Shown here: positions 44,897-53,569 of the stretch, piece after piece | Position numbering within the stretch: the first letter of the stretch is position 1 | How the letters are laid out: every line of letters starts with the position of its first letter | Assembly (NCBI GenBank): GCA_005503335.1 | Contig: SCMQ01000003.1 | Span: 124,001 to 188,000, forward strand | From: Comamonadaceae bacterium 2FH | GTDB lineage: Bacteria > Pseudomonadota > Gammaproteobacteria > Burkholderiales > Burkholderiaceae_C | DNA length: 64,000 nt | Reading direction: 5' to 3' | Program-made: the position numbers and the translations under genes | The notes under the pieces: generated by a model | Databases searched by the model: none | The model's input: only the letters and a program-made list of their open reading frames with translations | Told to the model about the DNA's origin: nothing

Positions 44897-46942
44897 ATGA
44901 CCACTCTTCTTCAAAGCTTCATAGCCGGCCGCTGGATCGGCCAGCAGGCGGCCCAGGCGCTGAAAAGCGCCGTCAACGGCCAGACCGTGGCCCAGACCCA
45001 TGCCGAGGCGATCGACTTCGGCGAGGCGGTGGACTATGCGCGCCGCGTGGGCCTGCCGGGCCTGCTGGCGCTCGATTTCCAGCAGCGCGCCGCGCGCCTG
45101 AAGGCCCTGGCCAAGTACCTGGGCGAGCGCAAGGAAGAGCTCTACGCGGTTTCGGCCCACACCGGCGCCACGCGCACCGACAGCTGGATCGACATCGAGG
45201 GCGGCAGCGGCACGCTGTTCTCCTACGCCGGCGTGGGCAGCAGCGAGCTGCCCAGCGGCAACCTGATCCACGAGGGCCCGGCGCTGCAGCTGGGCAAGAA
45301 GGGCCTGTTCGGCGGCACCCACATCCTGGTGCCGCGCGGCGGCATTGCGGTCCACATCAACGCCTTCAACTTCCCCATCTGGGGCCTGCTCGAGAAGTTT
45401 GCGCCCAGCTTCCTGGCCGGCATGCCCTGCATAGGCAAGCCCGCCACGGCTACCAGCTACCTGACCGAGGCCATGGTGCGCCTGGTCAACGAATCGGGCA
45501 TCCTGCCGGCCGGCGCGCTGCAGCTGGTGATCGGCAGCACCGGCGACCTGCTGGACCGCCTGGACGGCAGCGACGTCGTGACCTTCACCGGCTCGGCCGA
45601 CACGGCCGCCAAGCTGCGCGTGCACCCCAACATCGTGCGCAACAGCATCCCCTTCAACGCCGAGGCCGACTCGCTGAACTGCGCCATCCTGGCCCCGGAC
45701 GTGACGCCCGACGACGAGGAGTTCGACCTGTTCGTCAAGGAAGTGGCGCGCGAGATGACCGTCAAGGCCGGCCAGAAATGCACGGCGATCCGCCGCGCCA
45801 TCGTGCCGCGCCAGCACCTCGACGCCGTGGCCGAGCGCCTGGCGGCGCGCCTGGCCAAGACCGTGGTGGGTGACCCCTCGGTCGAGGGCGTGAAGATGGG
45901 CGCGCTGGCCTCGCTGGACCAGCAGGCCGACGTGGCCGAGCGCGTGGCGCTGCTGCGTCAGGGGGCCGAGCTGGTCTACGGCGGCGGCCAGGGCTTCGCG
46001 CCGCTGGGCGAGGGCGTCGCCGGGGGGGCTTTCTTCCAGCCCACGCTGCTGCTGTCGCGCCAGCCGCTGGCCCACGACGCGGTGCACGACGTCGAGGCCT
46101 TCGGCCCGGTCAGCACGCTGATGCCCTACGAGGGCATTGAAGAAGCGCTGCAGCTGGCCGCGCGCGGCAAGGGCAGCCTGGTCAGCACCCTGGTGACCAA
46201 GGACCCGGCCACGGCCGCGACCATGGTGCCGGCCCTGGCCGCGCTGCACGGCCGCGTCCATGTGCTGGACCGCGAGTCGGCGCCCGAGTCGACCGGCCAC
46301 GGCTCGCCGCTGCCGGTGCTCAAGCATGGCGGCCCGGGTCGCGCCGGCGGCGGCGAGGAGCTCGGTGGCCTGCGCGCCGTCACGCACCTGCTGCAGCGCG
46401 CCGCGGTGCAGGGCTCGCCCACCATGCTGACTGCCGTGACGCGCGAGTACGTGCGCGGCGCCAAGGTGATCGAGACCGGCACGCACCCGTTCCGCCGCCA
46501 TTTCGAGGACATCCAGATCGGCGAGTCGCTGCTGACTGCGTCGCGCGTGATCGGCGACGAGGATGTCCATGCCTTCGGCAAGCTGACTGGCGACATGTTC
46601 TACATGCACTTCGACGAGGAAGCCGCCAAGGCCTCGCCGTTCGGCAAGCGCATCGCCCACGGCTACCTGGTGCTGTCCGATGCGGCCGGCCTGTTCGTGG
46701 TGCCCGAGCCGGGCCCGGTGCTGGCCAACTACGGCCTGGACACCCTGCGCTTCGTCAAGCCCGTGGGCATAGGCGACAGCATCCAGGTGCGCCTGACCTG
46801 CAAGCGCAAGATCGACCGCAACAAGAAGGACGCCAACGGCCAGGGCCAGGGCGTGGTGGCCTGGGACGTGGAAGTCAAGAACCAGGACGGCGAGCTGGTG
46901 GCCAGCTACGACATCCTGACCCTGGTGTCGAAGAAGGCCTGA
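44897..46942 (+). CDS. paaZ: PaaZ bifunctional oxepin-CoA hydrolase / aldehyde dehydrogenase
   Basis: 681-residue fusion enzyme of aerobic phenylacetate degradation. The aldehyde dehydrogenase domain (about residues 1-525) has the catalytic Cys295 in AGQKCTAIRR. The C-terminal MaoC-type hydratase domain (about residues 545-681) has Asp566 and His571 in TGDMFYMHFDEE. The N-terminal part hydrolyses/oxidises the ring-opened aldehyde and the MaoC domain opens oxepin-CoA. Both active sites look intact. The rest of the paa operon is absent here. Confidence 0.94.
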   Translation: MTTLLQSFIAGRWIGQQAAQALKSAVNGQTVAQTHAEAIDFGEAVDYARRVGLPGLLALDFQQRAARLKALAKYLGERKEELYAVSAHTGATRTDSWIDIEGGSGTLFSYAGVGSSELPSGNLIHEGPALQLGKKGLFGGTHILVPRGGIAVHINAFNFPIWGLLEKFAPSFLAGMPCIGKPATATSYLTEAMVRLVNESGILPAGALQLVIGSTGDLLDRLDGSDVVTFTGSADTAAKLRVHPNIVRNSIPFNAEADSLNCAILAPDVTPDDEEFDLFVKEVAREMTVKAGQKCTAIRRAIVPRQHLDAVAERLAARLAKTVVGDPSVEGVKMGALASLDQQADVAERVALLRQGAELVYGGGQGFAPLGEGVAGGAFFQPTLLLSRQPLAHDAVHDVEAFGPVSTLMPYEGIEEALQLAARGKGSLVSTLVTKDPATAATMVPALAALHGRVHVLDRESAPESTGHGSPLPVLKHGGPGRAGGGEELGGLRAVTHLLQRAAVQGSPTMLTAVTREYVRGAKVIETGTHPFRRHFEDIQIGESLLTASRVIGDEDVHAFGKLTGDMFYMHFDEEAAKASPFGKRIAHGYLVLSDAAGLFVVPEPGPVLANYGLDTLRFVKPVGIGDSIQVRLTCKRKIDRNKKDANGQGQGVVAWDVEVKNQDGELVASYDILTLVSKKA

Positions 46943-48107
46943 TCAGGCAGCCTGTGCCCGGTAATGCGCCACGGTGGCCGCGAGGCCCTGGGCCAGCGTG
47001 GTGCGCTGGCGCCCCGGCAGCAGCGCGTCCAGGCCTTCCTCGTCTAGGCCGGGCGCAATCGTGAGCGGCGGGCCCACCGCGTCCAGCCGGGCACCAGGCG
47101 GCGGATCTCGGCCATTACCTGGTCCACGGTGGCGGTTTCGCCGACCAGGTTGTAGACGCTGGCGCCCTGGGCCGGCGTGAGCAGGGCCTGCTCGAAGGCG
47201 GTGGCCACGTCGTCCACGTAGATCAGGCCCGAGGCGCCGGTATAGCCTATCGTGTACGGCTCGTCGCGCACGGCGGCGCGGCAGGCAATGCTGGGGCCGG
47301 CGCTGATACCGCTCTCGCGCCCGGGCCCGTAGACCACGAAGGGCCTGAAGCCCACGCTGGCCAGGCCATGGTCGCGCCAGTAGGCGCGCGCCGAGCCTTC
47401 CACGGCGAGCTTGAAGGCGCCGTAATGCGTGGCCGGCAGCGGCTGGCGCGCATCGTCGGGGCCGTAGACGCCCGCGGTGCTGGCGTAGACCAGCTGGCGC
47501 AGGCCCTGGGCGCGCGCCGCCTCGAACAGGTTGAGCGAGCCGATCAGGTTGATCCAGGAGTCTGTCGGGCTCTGGGATGGCCCCGCGCCGGGGCGAGTCG
47601 GGGCGCCAGGCGAGGCGGCGGCGACGCCGCATGGCCGAGCCATGCAAGGAGCCGGCAACGACGCATGGCGCCCCGAATCGCCCCGGCCCGAAGGGTTGGG
47701 CCGGAAACCGGGCCGATGCGGCGTTGCAAATGCTCGCCGGACGGCTAGTCCGGCTGCGCTTTGCGCCTTGCCTCGACCCGGTTTCTGGCCCAACGCGGGG
47801 CCATCCCAGAGCCCGACAGACTCCTTGCGCCGCGCACCGGGTCGGCCGCGCAGGCCGGGGTCAGCACGCCGGCCAGGTGGACGATGCCGTCGCAGCCTGC
47901 GGCGGCGCGCCGCACGGCCGCGCCGTCGCGGATGTCGCCGACCTGCCAGTCCAGGGACTGGGCCAGGGCGTGGCCCGCGACCTCGGCGACGATGCGGCGC
48001 TCGGCGCTGATGTCGAACACCCGCGCCGCGATGCCGCGCCGCGCCAGGCGGCGGATGATCCAGGCGCCGAGGAAGCCGCTGCCGCCGGTGACCAGGACTT
48101 GTTTCAT
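46943..48107 (-). pseudogene. NAD-dependent epimerase/dehydratase, disrupted by an insertion and a frameshift
   Basis: The 5' part (48107 down to about 47825) reads MKQVLVTGGSGFLGAWIIRR and ends at VHLAGVLTPACAADPVRGA. The same protein resumes at about 47556 with INLIGSLNLFEAARAQGLRQ, including LVYASTAGVYG and the YxxxK-like YGAFK, and runs to IRRLVPG. The gap is filled by a 268-bp element with inverted ends. Near 47085-47095 a second lesion, apparently one lost base, shifts the frame, and the true C-terminus (RLDAVGPPLTIAPGLDEEG onward) continues in the other frame to 46943. Without the element it would encode about 298 residues. It is the last gene of the long minus-strand operon and touches the paaZ stop. 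Confidence 0.85.
47557..47824. mobile_element. 268-bp MITE-like element with 31-bp perfect terminal inverted repeats
   Basis: The left end (47557-47587, starting GGAGTCTGTCGGGCTCTGGG) and right end (47794-47824) are perfect inverted copies of 31 bases. The interior has no transposase and only chance reading frames. It splits the epimerase gene between the codons for PVRGA and INLIG. I see no convincing target duplication at the borders, so the exact ends may be a few bases off. It is probably moved by a transposase encoded elsewhere. Confidence 0.8.
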
Positions 48108-48117
48108 GTTTGCTCCT

Positions 48118-48936
48118 TCAGCGGTCCAGCGGGGGCTTGCCCGGGCGGCCCGGGATCATGGCCAGCATGTGGTCGGAGATGCCGCCGTCGACCACCAGGT
48201 TCTGGCCCGTCACGTAGGCCGCGCCGGCGCTGGCCAGCCAGGCCACGGCCGCGCCCACGTCCTCGGCGCGGCCGATGCGGCCCAGCGGCACCAGGGCCTC
48301 GCGCCGGGCCAGGGTGCCGGGGTCCTGGTAGACGGCCTCGGTCAGCGGGGTGCGGATCATGCCGGGGCAGACCGTGTTGACGCGTATGCCCGGCTCGGCC
48401 CATTCCTGGGCGAGCTGGCGGCACAGCATGATCAGCGCGGCCTTGGCGGCCGAGTAGGCGCCGTAGCCGGGATGCGGGGTGAGGCCCGACATCGAGGCGA
48501 CGGCCGTGATGCTGCCGCGTGTGCGCGCCAGTGGCTCGCGGGCGGCCTGGGCCAGCAGCCAGGCCGAGCGGGTGTTGAGGTTGAACGTCGCGTCCCACTG
48601 GGCCAGCGGCAGGTCGGCCAGGCGGCCGGGCCCGGAGGCGCCGGCGTTGCAGACCAGGGCCGTGAGCTCGCCGCCGCCGGCCTGGGCCTGCGCGACCAGG
48701 GCCGCGCATTGCTGCGCATCGGTGAGGTCGCCGCTCACGCCGCCGGCCGTGGCGCCGGCGGCGCGCAACTCGGCCAGCAGGGCCTGCAGGCGCTCGCCGG
48801 GCTGCGAGGCCGCGGCGCTGAGGTGGATGGGGGCGCCGTCCCGGCGTGCCTGGTCGATCAGCGCGAAGCAGATCGCGCGGCCTATGCCGCCCGTGGCACC
48901 GGTCACCAGGGCGTGGCGGGGAGGGGTGGCCTGCAT
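48118..48936 (-). CDS. SDR family oxidoreductase (SDR-A)
   Basis: 272-residue classical short-chain dehydrogenase. Cofactor motif TGATGGIGRA (residues 13-22), CNAGASG, catalytic Ser in VASMSGLTP and YGAYSAAKA (Tyr-x3-Lys), then the PG motif VCPGMIRTPL. A 5-base gap separates it from the binding-protein gene upstream, so it is part of the long operon. It presumably oxidises or reduces a hydroxyl/keto intermediate of the imported compound. Confidence 0.9.
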   Translation of the reverse strand: MQATPPRHALVTGATGGIGRAICFALIDQARRDGAPIHLSAAASQPGERLQALLAELRAAGATAGGVSGDLTDAQQCAALVAQAQAGGGELTALVCNAGASGPGRLADLPLAQWDATFNLNTRSAWLLAQAAREPLARTRGSITAVASMSGLTPHPGYGAYSAAKAALIMLCRQLAQEWAEPGIRVNTVCPGMIRTPLTEAVYQDPGTLARREALVPLGRIGRAEDVGAAVAWLASAGAAYVTGQNLVVDGGISDHMLAMIPGRPGKPPLDR

Positions 48937-48941
48937 GGCGC

Positions 48942-50120
48942 TCAGAGCTTGCAGTCGGGCGAGGGCTGGGGCGCCAGCGTGGCCGGGAAGCTCTGCTGGA
49001 TCACCGGGCGCAGCTTGCCGCCCTCGGCCTTGACCACGCCGACGTAGTTGGGGATCAGCAGCTGGTTGTCCTGGGCGCGCATGGTGACTTGGCCGTACAC
49101 GGTGTCCAGCTGGGCGCCGCGCAGGGCCTTGGCCACTTCGGCGGGCTTGACGCTGCCGGCCTTCTTCACGCCCTCGAACATGACCTGGATGCCGTTGTAG
49201 GCAGCGCCTTCGTTCTCGGTCGGCAGGCGGTTGAACTTGGCCTTGAAGGCCTGGACGAAGGCCTTGTTGCGCGGGTTGTCGATCTCGGCGCCGTAGCCGA
49301 TGTTGCCCCAGGTGCCCTCGGTGGCCTTGCCGGTCGCGTCGGCCACGTACTGGAAGATCAGCGCATGGCCCAGCAGGCGCTTAGGGCCGATCAGGCCGAA
49401 CTCCTGGGCCTGCTTGACGAAGGCGATGCCGTCGCGGCCGACGATGGCGACCCAGACCGCCTGGGCGTCGGAGGCCTTGAGCTGGGCGATGTAGGGCGAG
49501 AAGTCCTTGGTGCCCATGGGCACGTAGAGCGACAGGTCGGCTTTCTTGCCCAGTGCGGCGGCCTTCTTGACGAAGGATTCGCCGGAGTCGCGGCCCCAGA
49601 CGTAGTCGGAGGCGATCACGGCGTAGTTCTGCTCCTTGAAGCTCTTCATCCACTCGCCGATCATGGCCAGGTCCATGGCGTCGGAGTGGTTGGTGCGGAA
49701 GCTGCGCGCCTTGCAGCTGTCGCCGGTCATCTTGTCCGACTTGGACAGGGTGCCGAAGTAGACCGCGTCCCAGCGCTCCAGGTTCTGGGCGATGGCCATC
49801 GAGATGGAGGAGGGGATGGCGCCGATCAGCAGGTTGTGGCCATCGCGCGCGAGCTTCTCGGCCACGCGGCGGCCGGCGTCGGGCGTGCCCTCGTCGTCGG
49901 CGACCTGCACCTTGACCTCGCGGCCGTCCACGCCGCCCTTGGCATTGGCCTCGTCGATCGCGAACTGGATGGCGCGCAGCACCTCCTCGCCCTGCTGGGC
50001 GAACTGGCCGGACTTGGACGTCACGAGGCCGACCTGGACCGGCTCCTTCTTCTGCGCGAGTGCCGCGAAGGGCAGGATGGCGCTGAGGGCCAGGGCGGCG
50101 AGGGGTTTGAGCTTCGACAT
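48942..50120 (-). CDS. ABC transporter substrate-binding protein, branched-chain amino acid/aromatic type (LivJ-like)
   Basis: 392-residue periplasmic binding protein of the HAAT/LivJ class (type 1 fold). The signal peptide is MSKLKPLAALALSAILPFA, then AALAQ, before KEPVQVGLVTSKSGQFAQQG. Such proteins in catabolic operons bind aromatic acids, amides or other small carboxylates as often as amino acids. It lies 71 bases after the LivF-type ATPase gene. Confidence 0.92.
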   Translation of the reverse strand: MSKLKPLAALALSAILPFAALAQKKEPVQVGLVTSKSGQFAQQGEEVLRAIQFAIDEANAKGGVDGREVKVQVADDEGTPDAGRRVAEKLARDGHNLLIGAIPSSISMAIAQNLERWDAVYFGTLSKSDKMTGDSCKARSFRTNHSDAMDLAMIGEWMKSFKEQNYAVIASDYVWGRDSGESFVKKAAALGKKADLSLYVPMGTKDFSPYIAQLKASDAQAVWVAIVGRDGIAFVKQAQEFGLIGPKRLLGHALIFQYVADATGKATEGTWGNIGYGAEIDNPRNKAFVQAFKAKFNRLPTENEGAAYNGIQVMFEGVKKAGSVKPAEVAKALRGAQLDTVYGQVTMRAQDNQLLIPNYVGVVKAEGGKLRPVIQQSFPATLAPQPSPDCKL

Positions 50121-50191
50121 GCTTTGTCTCCGAAAGGTGAGGATGGGAATACCGGATGCGGTCCGGCGGCCGGTCTTGCAAGAAAAGCGGT

Positions 50192-50896
50192 TCAGACCAT
50201 CACATGGGCCTCGAGGTCGGCGAGCCCCTGGCGCGAGTTGACGACCTCGCCCTGGGCCACTACCGAGCCCTTGGCCATGGCGCAGTAGCGCTCGGCCACA
50301 CGGGTGACCAGGCTCATGTTCTGCTCGATCAGCAGCAGGGCCGTGCCCTGGTCCGCGACCTTGTTGAAGATCTGGGCCAGCTGGTCCACGATCACCGGGG
50401 CCAGGCCCTCGGTCGGCTCGTCGAGCAGGATCAGCGCGGGGTTGGCCATCAGCGCCCGCCCCACGGCCAGCATCTGCTGCTGGCCGCCCGAGAGCGCCGT
50501 GCCCGGCGTGTGGGCGCGCTCCTCGAGGATGGGGAACAGCTTGTAGATCGCGGGCACGGTCCAGGGCCCCTTGCGGCCCACGGCCGCGCCCAGCAGCAGG
50601 TTCTCCTCCACCGTGAGGTTGGCGACGATGCGCCGGCCCTGCGGCACCACCACCACGCCATGCTGGGCGGCCAGGTAGGGGCGCGGCCGCGGCAGGAGCT
50701 TGCCGCCCAGGCGGATCTCGCCGCCGCGCAGCGCGGCCAGGCCCAGGATGGTGTTGACCACCGTGGTCTTGCCCACGCCGTTGCGCCCGATCAGCGCCAC
50801 GCGCTCGCCGGGGTTCACCGTGAGGCTGAGGCCGTGCAGGATATGGGCAGAGCCATAAAAAGCATTGACGTTCTCAAGTTTCAGCAAGGCGGTCAT
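50192..50896 (-). CDS. ABC transporter ATP-binding protein, LivF type
   Basis: 234 residues. Walker A GRNGVGKTT (about residues 37-45), signature ALSGGQQQMLAVGRAL, Walker B LILLDEPTEGLAP and LLIEQNM. The short length and NGVGKTT/QQQML wording are typical of LivF. Its start codon overlaps the stop of the LivG-type gene by 4 bases. Confidence 0.93.
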   Translation of the reverse strand: MTALLKLENVNAFYGSAHILHGLSLTVNPGERVALIGRNGVGKTTVVNTILGLAALRGGEIRLGGKLLPRPRPYLAAQHGVVVVPQGRRIVANLTVEENLLLGAAVGRKGPWTVPAIYKLFPILEERAHTPGTALSGGQQQMLAVGRALMANPALILLDEPTEGLAPVIVDQLAQIFNKVADQGTALLLIEQNMSLVTRVAERYCAMAKGSVVAQGEVVNSRQGLADLEAHVMV

Positions 50897-51612
50897 GCAG
50901 CGCTCCCGAGATAGGCTTCGCGCACGCGCGGGTCGGCGCGCACGGCGGCCGGCTCGCCACTGGCGATCACGCGGCCCAGTTCAAACACCGTCACGACATC
51001 GGAGATGCCGAACACCACGTCCATGTCGTGCTCGACCAGCAGCACGGACACCTCCCAGCGCGAGGTCAGCGCCTTCAGATGCCTGGCCAGGTCGTGCGAC
51101 TCCTTGACCGACAGTCCGGCCATGGGCTCGTCGAGCAGCAGCACGCTGGGCCGGCCCACCAGGGCCAGTGCCAGGTCCAGCCGGCGCTGCTGGCCGTAGC
51201 CCAGGTCTTCGGCGATCGCGTCGGAAAGCGGCAGCAGGTCCAGCTCCTGGAGCACCGCGTCGGCGTCGGCGTCCGGGTCTGCCACGCCCATCTTGTAGGA
51301 GGCCAGCTCGACCTGCTTGCGCACCGGCATCTGGCCGAACACGCTGGTGCGCTGGAAGCTGCGCGAGAGGCCGCGCATGCGGCGCTCGCTCACGCCTAGC
51401 GCGCTCACATCCTGGCCGCCCAGCATCACCTTGCCGCGCGTGAGGCGCCGGCGGCCGGTGATGGCGTCGATCACGGTGGACTTGCCGGCGCCGTTGGGGC
51501 CGATCAGGCCGCGGATCTCGCCCTTCCTGAGCGTCAGCGAGACGCCGTCCACCGCCTTGACGCCGCCGTAGTGGATGGCGACGTCCTCGGCCTGCAACAC
51601 GAATTCACTCAT
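50893..51612 (-). CDS. ABC transporter ATP-binding protein, LivG type
   Basis: 239 residues from the ATG at 51612 (MSEFVLQAEDVAIHYGGVKA). AAGGA sits 6 bases upstream of this ATG, whereas another ATG two codons earlier touches that site. Walker A IGPNGAGKST, the LivG-type SRSFQRTSVFGQM segment, signature DLGYGQQRRLDLALAL and Walker B VLLLDEPMAGLS. The membrane permease gene lies 11 bases upstream. Confidence 0.93.
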   Translation of the reverse strand: MSEFVLQAEDVAIHYGGVKAVDGVSLTLRKGEIRGLIGPNGAGKSTVIDAITGRRRLTRGKVMLGGQDVSALGVSERRMRGLSRSFQRTSVFGQMPVRKQVELASYKMGVADPDADADAVLQELDLLPLSDAIAEDLGYGQQRRLDLALALVGRPSVLLLDEPMAGLSVKESHDLARHLKALTSRWEVSVLLVEHDMDVVFGISDVVTVFELGRVIASGEPAAVRADPRVREAYLGSAA

Positions 51613-51623
51613 GGCCATTCCTT

Positions 51624-52646
51624 TCAGTGCGCGGTGGCGGAGTGGGTGGCGGGCGCCGCCGCGGCGCCCCGCGGGCGGGCCGCGGCCAGGGGCGCGTGGC
51701 GCTTGCGTGGCCGGGCCAGGCGCTGCAGGGCGCCGGCCATGCCGCTCGGGGAGAACACGATCACGGTGATCAGCGCGATGCCGAAGATCGCCATCCAGTG
51801 GTTGGCCCAGTCGCCCAGGATGTCCTTGGCCAGGAAATAGACCATGGCGCCCAGCACCGGGCCCCACAGCGCCTTGTAGCCGCCGACCACCACCATCATC
51901 AGCGCCACGCCGGAGACGCTCCAGTGCAGGCTCTCGGGCGAGACGAAGCCGGTGTTCAGCGCCGACAGCACGCCGGCCACCGAGGTGATGCCGGCCGACA
52001 GCGCGAACAGCGCGGCGCGCGGCAGCAGGGTGCGGATGCCGATGAAGCGCGCGCGCTCCTCGTTGTCGCGCACCGCCTCGGTGACGGCGCCGAAGCGCCC
52101 GTGCAGCGCCAGCGACAGGCCCAGCATGCACAGCACCAGCACCACCCAGCAGACCAGGAACATGGGGGCCGGGCGCAGCAGGGCCGAGGTGGAGAGGCCG
52201 AACAGCTGGCTCGGCCAATCGATGTTCATGCCGTCGGCGCCGCCGGTCAGGCCGCGCGAGCGCGAGGCGGTGAGGAAGAACATCTGGCCCACGGCCAGGG
52301 TCAGCATGCCGAAGGCGATGCCGGGCACGCGCACGATGATCAGGCCGAGCAGGAAGCCGAAGGCCGTGAGGCCGAGCACGGCGATCACGATGGCGGCCTC
52401 GGCCGGCACGGCCTTGAGCTGCAGCAGGATGCCAACCACATAGCCGGCCGAGCCGAAGAACAGGGCATGGCCGAAGCTGGCCATGCCGTTCTGGCGCAGC
52501 AGCAGGCCCAGGCCGAGCGCGAACACGGCGTAGATCGTGGCCTGGGTCAGCAGCGACAGCGCGGTGCCCGAGCTGACGGCGAAGGTGAGGGCGAGGCCGG
52601 CCAGCAGTGCGGCGGCGGCGCAGGCCAGGAGGCGGGACAGGGACAT
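51624..52646 (-). CDS. ABC transporter permease, LivM type
   Basis: 340-residue membrane permease from the ATG at 52646 (MSLSRLLACAAAALLAGLAL), chosen because AAGGAGGT lies just upstream. About eight to ten hydrophobic helices; the cytoplasmic coupling loop is AVRDNEERARFIGIRT (around residues 207-222). The C-terminal 35 residues are an Arg/Ala/Pro-rich tail that is probably cytoplasmic. Confidence 0.9.
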   Translation of the reverse strand: MSLSRLLACAAAALLAGLALTFAVSSGTALSLLTQATIYAVFALGLGLLLRQNGMASFGHALFFGSAGYVVGILLQLKAVPAEAAIVIAVLGLTAFGFLLGLIIVRVPGIAFGMLTLAVGQMFFLTASRSRGLTGGADGMNIDWPSQLFGLSTSALLRPAPMFLVCWVVLVLCMLGLSLALHGRFGAVTEAVRDNEERARFIGIRTLLPRAALFALSAGITSVAGVLSALNTGFVSPESLHWSVSGVALMMVVVGGYKALWGPVLGAMVYFLAKDILGDWANHWMAIFGIALITVIVFSPSGMAGALQRLARPRKRHAPLAAARPRGAAAAPATHSATAH

Positions 52647-52659
52647 GATGGGACCTCCT

Positions 52660-53511
52660 TCAGGTACGGCTGCCAGCAAAGCCCGCGGGCTTCCACAGCA
52701 GGATGGCGACCATCAGCGCAAACGGCAGCACGGCCGACAGGTCGGGCAGGTAGACCGCGCCGAGCGCCTGCACCTGGCCCAGCACCAGCGCCGCGACGAA
52801 GGCGCCGGCCAGGCTGCCCAGGCCGCCGATCACCACCACCACGAAGGAGTCGATCAGCACGTCGCTGCTCATGGCCGGCGAGAGCGCGAGAAAGGGCGCG
52901 GCCACCACGCCGGCCAAGCCGGCCAGGGCCGTGCCCAGGCCCACCACGCCGGCGCTCAGCGCGTCGGTGTTGACGCCCTGCATGGCGGTGGTGGTGGGGT
53001 CGGTGCTGGCGGCGCGCACGAACAGGCCGAGCTTGGAATGGCGCAGCCACAGGCTCAGGCCCAGCGCCACCAGGGCGCCCACGGCGACCACCGCGACTCG
53101 GTAGGCCGGCACCGGCGCGCCCAGCAGCTCGACCGAGCGGCTCAGCAGATCGGGCGCGGGCACCGAGAGGTTGCCCTTGCCCCAGGTGGTCTGCACGAAG
53201 TCCTCGATCACCAGCAGCAGGCCGAAGGTGACCAGCACCACGGTGAGCGGGTCGCGGTCCTGCAGCAGGCGAAAGCCCCAGCGGTCGAGCAGCACGCCGA
53301 CCACGGCCATCAGGGCCGGGGCGGCGAGCAGGGCCACCCAGAAGTTGCTGTGGGTGGCGATCGAGTAGCCTAGGTAGGCCCCCAGCATGTAGAGCGAGCC
53401 GTGGGCGAAGTTCACCACTCGGCGCAGGCCGTAGATCAGGGCCAGGCCCGAGCACATCACGATCAGCAATGCGCCGTAGACCAGGCCGTTGAACAGGTGG
53501 ATGGTCAGCAT
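52660..53511 (-). CDS. ABC transporter permease, LivH type
   Basis: 283 residues from the ATG at 53511 (MLTIHLFNGLVYGALLIVMC), supported by AGGAGA upstream. Typical LivH features are LIYGLRRVVNFAHGSLYMLG, the coupling loop VRAASTDPTTTAMQGVNTDA, and the C-terminal LPFALMVAILLWKPAG. It is 13 bases before the LivM-type gene and 58 bases after an SDR gene. Confidence 0.92.
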   Translation of the reverse strand: MLTIHLFNGLVYGALLIVMCSGLALIYGLRRVVNFAHGSLYMLGAYLGYSIATHSNFWVALLAAPALMAVVGVLLDRWGFRLLQDRDPLTVVLVTFGLLLVIEDFVQTTWGKGNLSVPAPDLLSRSVELLGAPVPAYRVAVVAVGALVALGLSLWLRHSKLGLFVRAASTDPTTTAMQGVNTDALSAGVVGLGTALAGLAGVVAAPFLALSPAMSSDVLIDSFVVVVIGGLGSLAGAFVAALVLGQVQALGAVYLPDLSAVLPFALMVAILLWKPAGFAGSRT

Positions 53512-53569
53512 CTGTCTGTCTCCTAGTGTTGTTGCGAAAATTCCGGCGCGAGCCGGTGGCAGCCAGTCC

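Noticed and set aside
46943-47793. two overlapping minus-strand frames as separate genes
   Set aside because: Together they form the C-terminal two thirds of one epimerase split by a frameshift; neither makes a complete protein.
47577-48380. plus-strand frames inside and beyond the 268-bp element, possibly a transposase
   Set aside because: No transposase motifs are visible; they are antisense to the epimerase and SDR genes or run through the inverted ends.
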